Of a DNA stretch of 64,000 nucleotides, positions 57,018-64,000 are shown piece by piece. Location of the stretch: the NCBI GenBank assembly GCA_963703145.1, contig OY969793.1, positions 3,348,001 to 3,412,000 of the forward strand, written 5' to 3'. The stretch comes from Bog-756 sp963703145 (lineage in GTDB: Bacteria > Actinomycetota > Acidimicrobiia > Acidimicrobiales > RAAP-2). Positions within the stretch are counted from its first letter, which is position 1. The number at the start of each line of letters is the position of its first letter. A program made the translations under genes and the position numbers. The notes under the pieces are model-generated. The model was not told the DNA's origin. It ran no database searches and saw only the letters and a list, made by a program, of their open reading frames with translations.

Positions 57018-58361
57018 ATGCGTCGCCGACTCATGCTCGTGCTTGCTGCCTCATGTCTGCTGGCCACCGTGGCGCTGCCGCCGCTGTCGGCCTCCGCCCA
57101 CAGTGCGCCCAAGGCCCGTGCCTCCACCGTGAAGGCGGCCGCCGCAGCCGGCACCGGCAGAAAGGGCGTCCTCAACGGAGACTCCTACGTGAAGGTGGCC
57201 GACCTCAACGCATCGACGTTCGAGCCGGACGGCCCCTTCGCCGTGGGGACCTACACGCTGACCATGCCGGTTACCGACGCCAACGGCGTCACGTACTCGA
57301 CCAAGGTGGAGGTCTGGTACCCGGCGAGGCGTCCGACGTCACTCACCGCCGTGCCCGCCACCTACAACGTCAGTCAGTGGCTCCCGCCCTCCTTGTTGAC
57401 CCTGATCAATGCCAGCCCCCAGTCCCAGGCGCTGGCCAAGATGGCCACCTTCACCGAGGACGCCTTCCAGTACAGCCACGCCAAGACCAGGAAGGGCGTC
57501 ACCAAGGGCGGAACCCCCGTGCCGGTCAAGGGCCTGTTCCCGCTGGTGCTGTTCAGCCACGGCTATTCCGGGTTCCGGGACCAGTCGACCTATCTGACCA
57601 CCCATCTGGCGAGCTGGGGATTCGTCGTAGCCGCCCCCGACCAGCAGGACCGGGTCCTGACCACGGTGGTGGGCGCCCCGCCGCTGACGACCGACCCCAA
57701 CTCCGATGTCACCGAACTGCTCGACACCGTCAAGCTGTTCGACGACGGTCAAGGAGGCGTGGCCCAGGGCATCACCGATCCCACCCACGTGGTGGCCTTC
57801 GGGCACTCGGCCGGCGGCAGCACCGTGGAGCGCCTGGCCAGCTACTACACGGCCACCCAGGGCAGCTCGTCGATCCTCAAGGGATTCATCGGCATGGCCG
57901 GGTCCGATTTCAACGGCCTGTCCTCGCTGGCTCCGCCGTACAACACGGTCCCGGCCATGGCCGGGCTGTTCGTGGGAGGCACCAACGATCAGGTGGTGGC
58001 GCCCGGTACCCTCCAGGGCGCATACACGGCGCTGACCGGCCAGCGTCGCTACATCGAATTGACCGGGGCCGGGCACCTGGTGTTCAGCGATCTGTGCCAG
58101 ATCGATCCCGGCCAGGGGGGACTGACCGTGTTGGCCACCGCACTCGGGATCCAGTTGAGCGGCAACCTCAAGCTGCTGGCCACCGACGGCTGCTTCGCCC
58201 CCGATGTTCCGGTGACCACCGACTGGCCTCTGGTCGACCAGATCGTGGTGGCCGGGACCCGACAGATGCTGGGCATCGACAGCACCGACGCTGGCCTTGC
58301 CAACCTGGCGGCCGACAACCCGACCCTGGTGACGACCGACACCGACAGCCCACTGCCCTGA
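57018..58361 (+). CDS. Secreted alpha/beta-hydrolase (PAF-acetylhydrolase/cutinase-like)
   Basis: 447 residues. Signal peptide with basic MRRR and core LMLVLAASCLLATVALPPL, likely cleaved after SASA. The mature part shows the oxyanion segment FSHGYSGFRDQS (179-190), the nucleophile elbow FGHSAGG with Ser264, and GAGHLVFSD with the catalytic His. The pattern resembles lipases of the PAF-acetylhydrolase/chlorophyllase group. It would act outside the cell on esters. Shine-Dalgarno GGGGGA 4 nt before the ATG. Divergent from the Clp_N protein with 109 nt between. Confidence 0.88.
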   Translation: MRRRLMLVLAASCLLATVALPPLSASAHSAPKARASTVKAAAAAGTGRKGVLNGDSYVKVADLNASTFEPDGPFAVGTYTLTMPVTDANGVTYSTKVEVWYPARRPTSLTAVPATYNVSQWLPPSLLTLINASPQSQALAKMATFTEDAFQYSHAKTRKGVTKGGTPVPVKGLFPLVLFSHGYSGFRDQSTYLTTHLASWGFVVAAPDQQDRVLTTVVGAPPLTTDPNSDVTELLDTVKLFDDGQGGVAQGITDPTHVVAFGHSAGGSTVERLASYYTATQGSSSILKGFIGMAGSDFNGLSSLAPPYNTVPAMAGLFVGGTNDQVVAPGTLQGAYTALTGQRRYIELTGAGHLVFSDLCQIDPGQGGLTVLATALGIQLSGNLKLLATDGCFAPDVPVTTDWPLVDQIVVAGTRQMLGIDSTDAGLANLAADNPTLVTTDTDSPLP

Positions 58362-58391
58362 TCACTGAGGCGGTGTCCGGGCCGCCGCGGC

Positions 58392-58408
58392 CCGACCTGC
58401 CGGGTCGG
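58392..58408 (+). terminator. short hairpin after secreted hydrolase gene
   Basis: CCGACC-TGCCG-GGTCGG, a 6-bp stem followed by TT, 30 nt after the stop codon and before a convergent gene. Weak but suitably placed. Confidence 0.35.
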
Positions 58409-58437
58409 TTCCGTCCACGTGGCGGCTTCGGGGAACG

Positions 58438-59298
58438 CTAGGCCTGACCCCGAAGAAGGTCGACGGCGGCGAGATCGTCACCGCCATGACCGGCCTCGGC
58501 GGTGCGTTCGAGCCGGTCGCGCACCACCTGGAGGAGGGGGCTGAGGCCCGCGGCCGCCCCGGCGAGGTCGACGTCCTTCAAGGCCAGCGAGACCGCGAAC
58601 CCCGGCTCGAAGGAGCGCTCGTCCATCAGCTGTGCCTTTTGGAGGGCGTAGGGCATGGCCAGAGGGCCGGCCTCGAGCGCCCGGGTGAAGGTGCCGTGCT
58701 CGAGGCCGAGGGTGTCGCACATGGCGAGGACGTCGCTCATAGCCACGGTCGCCGCCGTCATCCAGGCGTTGATGACGAGCTTGAGCGCACTGCCCTCCAC
58801 CCCGGTCCCGACATGGAGCACCGACGAGGCCAGCGCGTCCAGTACCGGCCGGGCCCGGGACAGGGTCTCGTCGTCGCCAGCCACCAGCCAGACCAACGTC
58901 CCCTGACGCGCCGGCGTGGTGCTACCGGACACCGGGGCGTCGAGACAGGCCACGCCGTGCTGTCGAGCCAACGCAGCCAGGAGTCCGGCCTTCTCGGGCC
59001 CGACGGTGCTGGCCTGTACCCACACGGCACCTTCCCCCATCTGTCCGATGGCCTCACCCATCACGTCAGCGACGGCGTCGCCGTCACGGAGCACCGTGAT
59101 GACGACCGCAGCGCCAGCCACCGCCTGACCGAGATCGTCGACGGCGACGACGCCGGCGGACCGTGCCGCCGCGCTGTGGGCGCGGGCCGGCGATCGGTTC
59201 CACAGCCGGACTTCGTGCCCGGTCTGCCCGAGGCGGGTGGCCATGGCCGCACCTAGGGCCCCCGCGCCAAGCACTGTGACAGTCTCACCTGAGGCCAT
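58438..59298 (-). CDS. 3-hydroxyisobutyrate dehydrogenase-family oxidoreductase
   Basis: 286 residues. N-terminal Rossmann motif VTVLGAGALGAAMATRLGQTGHEVRLWNRS (NADP-type Arg after strand 2), the substrate motif DAPVSGSTTPARQGTLVWLVAGD, and the catalytic Lys in SALKLVINAW (KxxxN). The beta-hydroxyacid dehydrogenase family includes HIBADH, tartronate semialdehyde reductase and imine reductases. The Lys makes an oxidoreductase on a hydroxyacid likely; imine reductases usually have Asp or Tyr. GGGAG precedes the ATG. Confidence 0.88.
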   Translation of the reverse strand: MASGETVTVLGAGALGAAMATRLGQTGHEVRLWNRSPARAHSAAARSAGVVAVDDLGQAVAGAAVVITVLRDGDAVADVMGEAIGQMGEGAVWVQASTVGPEKAGLLAALARQHGVACLDAPVSGSTTPARQGTLVWLVAGDDETLSRARPVLDALASSVLHVGTGVEGSALKLVINAWMTAATVAMSDVLAMCDTLGLEHGTFTRALEAGPLAMPYALQKAQLMDERSFEPGFAVSLALKDVDLAGAAAGLSPLLQVVRDRLERTAEAGHGGDDLAAVDLLRGQA

Positions 59299-59443
59299 GG
59301 TGGCTCCCTTCGGGCGGCTGGTCCCGTCGTGGCCGGAAAAGGCCCGTGCCGTCAGCGTACCGGTCCGATTCGCCGCCGCGTCTGGTCGGCGCCGGCCACC
59401 CGGGTCAATGGCACGGGACCGCCGGCAACGGCCGGAGAGGACG

Positions 59444-60175
59444 TCACGAGCCGTAGACCGAGACCAAGTTCTCGCTTCCGGCGTCGTAGGGCTCCCCGTT
59501 CCATCCGGCCCACCGCTCCCGCAGTCGGAGGCCGGCGATCCTGGCCATGAGATCGAGCTCACTGGGCCAGGCGTAACGGGTGACGATGGGGTGGAGGCGG
59601 ACCCCGTCCCGGGTCAACAAGACGTGGCTCTCGTCCAGGCGCTGGGCCACCGGGTCGTGCTGGCCCACGTCGAGCCGTACCTGGTCGACGCCGATGTACT
59701 CCGCTTCGACGTACTGGCCGTCCCCCAATCGGTAGAGGAAGGACGGAACGATGGCCTCGACGACGAATGACCCGTCGGGGGTCAGGTGCGAAGCCACGTT
59801 CTGGAAGCACTGCACCTGCTCGTCCTGGGTGAGCAGGTTGAACAGGGAATTGAACACGATATAGATCAACGGGTAGCTGCTGTCGACGGGCACCCCGGCC
59901 ATGTCTCCCGTCGTGACGGCGATCCGGTCTCCACCGGGCTTGGCCCGCAGCCTCGCCACCATGTCGGGTGAGAGCTCGATGCCGTCGACCCGGATCCCTC
60001 GTTCGGCGAGGGGGAGCGCGATGCGCCCGGTCCCGATGGCCAACTCCAGGACCGGGCCACCCCGGGCGCGCTGCTCCAAGAAGTCGACGACCTCGTCCTC
60101 ATTGCCGTGGAGGTACTCGTCGTAGGTGTCGGCCGCCTCCCGGCCAAAGCTCATGATCGGCTCGTAGTGCTCCAT
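59444..60175 (-). CDS. Class I SAM-dependent methyltransferase
   Basis: 243 residues. SAM motif I LELAIGTGRIALPLAERG (43-60), motif II acidic residue in VDGIELSPDMVARLRAKP, and FVVEAIVPSFLYRLG further on. GGGG lies before the ATG 60175; an upstream in-frame start would add 17 residues. Substrate not assigned. Runs in the same direction as the HIBADH-like gene (145-nt gap) and follows the Coq4-like gene (91-nt gap). Confidence 0.87.
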   Translation of the reverse strand: MEHYEPIMSFGREAADTYDEYLHGNEDEVVDFLEQRARGGPVLELAIGTGRIALPLAERGIRVDGIELSPDMVARLRAKPGGDRIAVTTGDMAGVPVDSSYPLIYIVFNSLFNLLTQDEQVQCFQNVASHLTPDGSFVVEAIVPSFLYRLGDGQYVEAEYIGVDQVRLDVGQHDPVAQRLDESHVLLTRDGVRLHPIVTRYAWPSELDLMARIAGLRLRERWAGWNGEPYDAGSENLVSVYGS

Positions 60176-60266
60176 GTCCCCACTTTCGAGGTTCCTGGTC
60201 CCCAGGCGAACGGCCCATGGTCCCATGCCGGTGTAGCGGCGTGGGAGCCGACGAGAACGGCAGCCT

Positions 60267-61250
60267 CTATGCCGAGCGCAGCTCCTCGAGGAGACCCGCC
60301 GGGTACGGGGAGTCGTAGGGGGTCACCCCCACGGCCGCACGGACCTCACTGATGGGCAGGTGCCAGATCGATTCCCACTCGACGCCCAGGAGCGGAGGGG
60401 TCTCGCGGCCGTGACGGTACCCCGACAGGATGGTGTCGAGCGTGAAGCCCGTCGCCTCGATGGGCTGGGTCCAGGCCAGCGTGGTCAGGACCAGAGCCAA
60501 GAAGGTGGCCGAGTACTGGTGGCCGAACTGGCCCATCTGGAACCCGGAGATCGCCACCTCGTGGAGGCCGGTGGTCTCGTAGCCGGCCACCGTGTGCCAC
60601 ACGTCGTGGCACTGGAGGATGCGCACGTTGAGGTAGTCGAGCGGCGGGGGAAGATCGGCCAGGCCGAGTTCGTCGCGATCGAGCACCTCGAGATCGAACC
60701 CGTCGTCGACCACCAGGGAGTGGAGGTGGCCTCCCAGGGAGTCCCGGGGGCAGCGTGCCAGGTCCTCCAGTTGGAACCGGTCGGGAAGGCCCCCTGCTGC
60801 ACCGTCGGTGACGCCCGGGTAGGTCAGAGCCGCTGCCGCCACCCGTCGGCGGAGCCCGTCGGACAAGAGGCTGGCCAGTGCTGCCGTCCGGACGGTGACG
60901 GTGGCCGGGTCCCGGCCGAGGTCGGGATCGTCGACCATGAGCCACAGCTCCCGGGCGAAGGCGTCGGGGAGCCCCTCGGGGCCCACGCGCGCTGCGGCAC
61001 GGGTCGCTGGCGCGGAGGAGGTGTCGGCCCGGGGTGCTGCGCCCAGCCATGCCTCGGTGAGCGCGTCATAGATCTCGGTGAGCCGCTCGGGAGCGATCAC
61101 CGCGGCGTGCATAGCCAGGGCGGCGATGGTGAACGGTGCCAGAGGGTCCCCGGCACGCAGTTGTCCCGCCGCCCCCCGCGCGTCGGTGCCGGAGCCACCG
61201 GCGACGATGTCCGCCTCGAAGTCGGACCTGTCCATCAGCGACGCATCCAT
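60267..61250 (-). CDS. Coq4-family protein
   Basis: 327 residues. The C-terminal half carries the Coq4 zinc motif H-D-x-x-H-x11-E: His215, Asp216, His219 and Glu231 in CHDVWHTVAGYETTGLHEVAISGFQMGQFG. Mitochondrial Coq4 organises the ubiquinone-synthesis complex and has oxidative decarboxylase activity. Actinobacteria make menaquinone, so a different lipid or quinone role is probable. The N-terminal ~100 residues are unrelated to Coq4 and Ala-rich. Strong GGGAGGGA before the ATG. A methyltransferase gene follows on the same strand. Confidence 0.82.
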   Translation of the reverse strand: MDASLMDRSDFEADIVAGGSGTDARGAAGQLRAGDPLAPFTIAALAMHAAVIAPERLTEIYDALTEAWLGAAPRADTSSAPATRAAARVGPEGLPDAFARELWLMVDDPDLGRDPATVTVRTAALASLLSDGLRRRVAAAALTYPGVTDGAAGGLPDRFQLEDLARCPRDSLGGHLHSLVVDDGFDLEVLDRDELGLADLPPPLDYLNVRILQCHDVWHTVAGYETTGLHEVAISGFQMGQFGHQYSATFLALVLTTLAWTQPIEATGFTLDTILSGYRHGRETPPLLGVEWESIWHLPISEVRAAVGVTPYDSPYPAGLLEELRSA

Positions 61251-61353
61251 GCCGATCCCTCCCTCAGCCCCGTGCCGACCCTACCGAAGTCGGCGGCCGG
61301 TTGGGCGGGGAGTAGTGATGGCACCGCGCTCGTGGGGTGGGCAGACTGGCGTG

Positions 61354-62616
61354 ATGGTCACCGAGGTGCGGCCGATCCGGCCGGAGGAGGGTGCAGCATT
61401 TCGGCACTCCGTGATGGTGCCGTTTCTGGCGCCCTACGCCGGTGATGCCGACCAGGTCGCCGACGACGAGCAGTGGGCGACCAAGCTCGAGCCCGAGCGG
61501 GCCTGGGTGGTCGATGCCGACGGCCGGTTCGCCGGCAACGCCTGCATCTACAGCCTGGACGTCACGCTGCCGGCGGCGCCCGGGCAGCCGTGCCCGGTGG
61601 TCCCTATGGCCGGGGTCAGCGCCGTTGGGGTCCACCCCACCCACCGTCGCCGGGGCTACCTGCGCCAATTGATGGCAGCCATGCACGACGACGCCCGGAG
61701 CCGGGGCGAGGTCATCGCCGGGCTCGAGGCGTCGGAGTCGGTCATCTACGGGAGGTTCGGCTACGGTCTGGCCGCCGACGTCGCCGAGTACGCCATCGAC
61801 AGCCGGTCCTCACGGTTCGCCGTGCCGGCACCCGAGGTCGACGTGAGGCTCGTCGACCGGGAGGAGGCTGCGGCCGTCCTGCCGGCGATCTTCGACCGCC
61901 AGCGCCGGACCCGGGCCGGGGAGGTCGATCGCAACGCCGCCACCTGGGCCTACACCCTCCGGGACGCCCCCCATGACCGGGGCGGTGCCTCGGCCCGTTT
62001 CCATGCTGTCTGTGACGACGGCTACGTCCTCTACCGGGCCGACATCGGCGCCGACGTGTTCCGGGCCGAGCGCCCCGCGGTCACCATCGACGACCTGCGG
62101 GGCACCACGCCGGGAATCGAGGCCGCCCTGTGGCGTTTCGTCCTCGACCTGGACCTGGTCGGTCGGGTCACCGCCCACCGCCGGCCGGTCGATGAGCCTG
62201 TCCGCTGGCGTCTGGCCGACCCGCGCCAGCTGCAGACGGTGGGTGTGGAGGACCGCCTCTACCTCAGGATCCTCGACACACCGGGTGCGTTCGAGGCCCG
62301 GGGCTATCAGGGCGAGGGACGACTGGTCATCGACGTGCTGGAACCCGAGTCGTCCGAGGGTGCCGCCGATCCCGCGCCGGGCCGTTGGGTCCTCGAGGCC
62401 GGCGCGGCCGGCGCCTCGTGCCGGCGGTCACGGAAGGGGGAGGCCGCCGACCTGAGGTTGGAGTTGCCTACCCTTGGAACCCTCTTCCTCGGAGGGTTCC
62501 CGGCCTCGCTGCTCGCCTCTGCGGGGCACATCGAGGAGCTGAGGCCCGGAGCCCTGGCCGTGGCCGACCGCGTGTTGATGGCCAGGCCAGCGCCGAGGAG
62601 CGGGACCGGGTTCTAG
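61354..62616 (+). CDS. Eis-like GNAT acetyltransferase
   Basis: 420 residues in the Eis architecture: N-terminal GNAT domain with acetyl-CoA loop VGVHPTHRRRGYLRQLM (the V-x-x-x-x-R-R-x-G/Y pattern), IYGRFGYGLA as in Eis, a second GNAT-like part, and a C-terminal SCP2-like domain (VDVLEPESSEGAADPAPGRWVLEAG). Mycobacterial Eis acetylates aminoglycosides and host proteins; environmental homologues have undefined amine substrates. ATG 61354; the hexamer CAGACT ends 6 nt before it. Confidence 0.87.
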   Translation: MVTEVRPIRPEEGAAFRHSVMVPFLAPYAGDADQVADDEQWATKLEPERAWVVDADGRFAGNACIYSLDVTLPAAPGQPCPVVPMAGVSAVGVHPTHRRRGYLRQLMAAMHDDARSRGEVIAGLEASESVIYGRFGYGLAADVAEYAIDSRSSRFAVPAPEVDVRLVDREEAAAVLPAIFDRQRRTRAGEVDRNAATWAYTLRDAPHDRGGASARFHAVCDDGYVLYRADIGADVFRAERPAVTIDDLRGTTPGIEAALWRFVLDLDLVGRVTAHRRPVDEPVRWRLADPRQLQTVGVEDRLYLRILDTPGAFEARGYQGEGRLVIDVLEPESSEGAADPAPGRWVLEAGAAGASCRRSRKGEAADLRLELPTLGTLFLGGFPASLLASAGHIEELRPGALAVADRVLMARPAPRSGTGF

Positions 62617-62623
62617 GGCCCGC

Positions 62624-63541
62624 TCAGGTCCGGCTCGGACCGATCACCGACGATCCGTAGCGCTCCAGGGCCTCCAGCGACTCGGCCAGCGACGAGCCGG
62701 GAACGCCCACCCCCACCCAGGTGACCCCGAGTGCCGCCAACTCCTCGAGCGCGGCCAGGTGGGCATCGACCTGGAAGCCCTCGTCCAGCCGCCCACCGAT
62801 CGGTGTGCTGAACGCCACGTCGATGTCGCCGCGGTCCCGGCCCGCTTCGTCGACGAGCCGCCAGAGCTCGTCGAGCATGGCACTGAGGTCCTCCACGGTC
62901 TCGAGCGGAGGTGTCTTGGTCGTACCCGACAGTTCCCGGGGAGCGGGGAAGGGTGTCCAGCCGTCGCCGTAGCGTGCCACGCGCCGCCGTGACAGCTTGC
63001 TGTTGCCCCCGATCCAGATGGGCGGCGCCACACGGGGCTTGGGGTTGGCCGACAGACCCTTGGCGTCAATGCCCATGCCCTCGTAGGAGAAGTCGTCCTG
63101 GGTCCAGATGCCGCGGAGCACGTCGATGGCCTGATCGAACAGCGCGTTGCGCTCTTCGAAGTCGATGCCCAGTCCCCGGTATTCGCCCTTCAGATAGCCG
63201 GTGGCCACCGCCAGCGTGAATCGCTGATCGGACAGGAGGGCGATCGTCGAGACCGTCTTGGCCACGATCAGCGGATGGCGGTAGGGGAGCACGACGATGT
63301 TGGGGATCAACCGAATGCGTTCGGTGACGGCAGCGCAGAATGTCAGGGCCACAAAGGGGTCGAGGGCGTCGTGGCCGCCGGCCTTCAGCCACCGTTCGGT
63401 CGGGGCCGGGTGGTCGGTGAATCCGATCCCATCGAACCCGGCCTGTTCGGCGGACCGGGCGAACCGGGTGACGGCCTCCCTGGAGAGGAGTTCCGGAGTC
63501 GTGGGATGGGTGACCATCGGGTAGGTGACAGAGAATTTCAC
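62624..63541 (-). CDS. LLM-class F420-dependent oxidoreductase
   Basis: 305 residues from GTG 63541 (GGAG 6 nt upstream; a TTG 12 nt before is also in frame). SREAVTRFARSAEQAGFDGIGFTDHPAPTERWLKAGGHDALDPFVALTF, then IRLIPNIVVLPYRHPLIVAKTVSTIALLSDQRFTLAVATGYLKGEY are typical of the TIGR03619-like F420-binding group. Third LLM-family gene in the window; substrate unknown. Convergent with the Eis-like gene (7-nt gap). Confidence 0.87.
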   Translation of the reverse strand: MKFSVTYPMVTHPTTPELLSREAVTRFARSAEQAGFDGIGFTDHPAPTERWLKAGGHDALDPFVALTFCAAVTERIRLIPNIVVLPYRHPLIVAKTVSTIALLSDQRFTLAVATGYLKGEYRGLGIDFEERNALFDQAIDVLRGIWTQDDFSYEGMGIDAKGLSANPKPRVAPPIWIGGNSKLSRRRVARYGDGWTPFPAPRELSGTTKTPPLETVEDLSAMLDELWRLVDEAGRDRGDIDVAFSTPIGGRLDEGFQVDAHLAALEELAALGVTWVGVGVPGSSLAESLEALERYGSSVIGPSRT

Positions 63542-63734
63542 TGGTGGCTCCAAGGCGCGAGGGACAGGATCGGGCGAGGCCCAAGGACCTTAGAGTGCGA
63601 ACCAGCTGTCCGGGGGCCCACAGTGAGGACCGCAGTACACGGCGCTCCGTCGCCGAGCCGGAACCTCGACCGCTGTGCCAACATGGCCCGGCCGGGCCCC
63701 ACCCTCGCCCGGCCGGTGAACAGGGGGATGTCCG

Positions 63735-64000
63735 ATGGCGAAGTGGCGATTCAACCACATGGAGCTCTCGTTTCCGGTGGGTACCTTGACCGCGGAATTC
63801 CGAAAGGACGTCGACTCCTTCTACTGCGATGTACTCGGTTGGGAATCACTCGACACCGAGGTCGTGGGCCAGTCGTGTCATCTGCTCCGACCCGATGACG
63901 GCCAGTTCATCCTGCTGGCCGAGAGCGAGAAGCCGCTGTCGTCACCGGGCTACGACCACCTCGGCCTGCTCGTCGACACCAGGGGAGAAGTCGATGCCGT
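63735..64000 (+). CDS. VOC-family protein, cut by window end
   Basis: Open from ATG 63735 to the window edge (88 codons): MAKWRFNHMELSFPVGTL, then FYCDVLGWESLDTEVVGQSCHLLRPDDGQFILLAE and YDHLGLLVDTR. The His/Glu pattern and FYxxVLGW are typical of glyoxalase/bleomycin-resistance-fold proteins. AGGGGG 9 nt before the ATG supports the start. Divergent from the LLM gene with 193 nt between, which holds no other gene I can see. Confidence 0.8.
   Translation, partial: MAKWRFNHMELSFPVGTLTAEFRKDVDSFYCDVLGWESLDTEVVGQSCHLLRPDDGQFILLAESEKPLSSPGYDHLGLLVDTRGEVDA

Noticed and set aside
55838..57175. N-terminally extended Clp_N protein starting upstream of 56908
   Set aside because: The extension runs through the signal-peptide coding region of the divergent hydrolase, and Clp_N proteins start at MFERFTDRARR.
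63680..63720. GGCCCGGCCGGGCC palindrome before the last VOC gene
   Set aside because: Simple G/C self-complementarity expected by chance in this composition; no promoter context.

Overview
The window looks like a chromosomal segment of a high-GC Gram-positive bacterium of the Actinomycetota, plausibly an Acidimicrobiia-like lineage. The grounds are strong G/C bias at third codon positions, frequent GTG/TTG starts, the fhaA-fhaB-pstP-pbpA-pknB-pabA-crgA cell-wall signalling locus, several LLM-class (F420/flavin) oxidoreductases, NERD, DUF1707 and PspC proteins, and many short-chain dehydrogenases. The lineage is inference; no database search was possible. I see no rRNA, tRNA, CRISPR, insertion sequence or phage gene.

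Layout. 0-7.1 kb: Ser/Thr phospho-signalling and septal wall synthesis locus (FhaA, FhaB, PstP, PbpA, PknB), then PabA/TrpG and CrgA, closed by a strong bidirectional terminator. The rodA and pknA genes usual in this locus are missing. 7.2-16.9 kb: thiolase, thioesterase, MarR-MFS efflux operon, two LLM oxidoreductases, an SRPBCC protein, an SDR, an AlkA-type glycosylase and glucose-6-phosphate dehydrogenase. 17-22.3 kb: NERD protein, CBS protein, CbiX-like chelatase, FAD oxidoreductase, an Rpf-like secreted coiled-coil lytic enzyme, enoyl-CoA hydratase and a small acidic protein. 22.4-36.4 kb: a catabolic accessory region with hydrolase, five SDRs, TetR, metal-dependent cyclase, NTF2-like protein, two N-acyl-D-amino-acid-deacylase-like amidohydrolases, an amidohydrolase_2 protein, an aldehyde dehydrogenase and an atypical P450. 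36.5-38.7 kb: type III glutamine synthetase broken by seven single-base insertions. 39-44.4 kb: MFS-TetR operon, VOC protein, DMT-type exporter, Tat-lipoprotein phospholipase C. 44.4-50.9 kb: envelope-stress-like module (NarL-type regulator, PspC-fused sensor kinase, divergent PspC and DUF1707 proteins, MacB-like ABC exporter). 51-53.7 kb: alkylation repair operon (Ada-AlkA, Ogt) and peptide deformylase. 53.7-64 kb: PadR-membrane protein operon with a leaderless promoter, TMEM175-like channel, a Clp_N/ClpX-zinc-finger/NTF2 fusion, secreted hydrolase, HIBADH-like dehydrogenase, methyltransferase, Coq4-like protein, Eis-like acetyltransferase, a third LLM oxidoreductase and a partial VOC protein.

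Two features run through the window. First, about fifteen frameshifts interrupt eight otherwise well-preserved genes, and about thirteen are single-base insertions; this suggests an insertion-prone sequence or assembly. Second, many genes have a TANNNT-type -10 hexamer ending 6-7 nt before the start codon, the spacing expected for leaderless mRNAs, which are common in actinobacteria.

The most unusual single gene is the protein at 55838-56908: two ClpC-type N-domains, a ClpX-type zinc-binding domain and an NTF2-like C-terminal domain, with no AAA+ ATPase.
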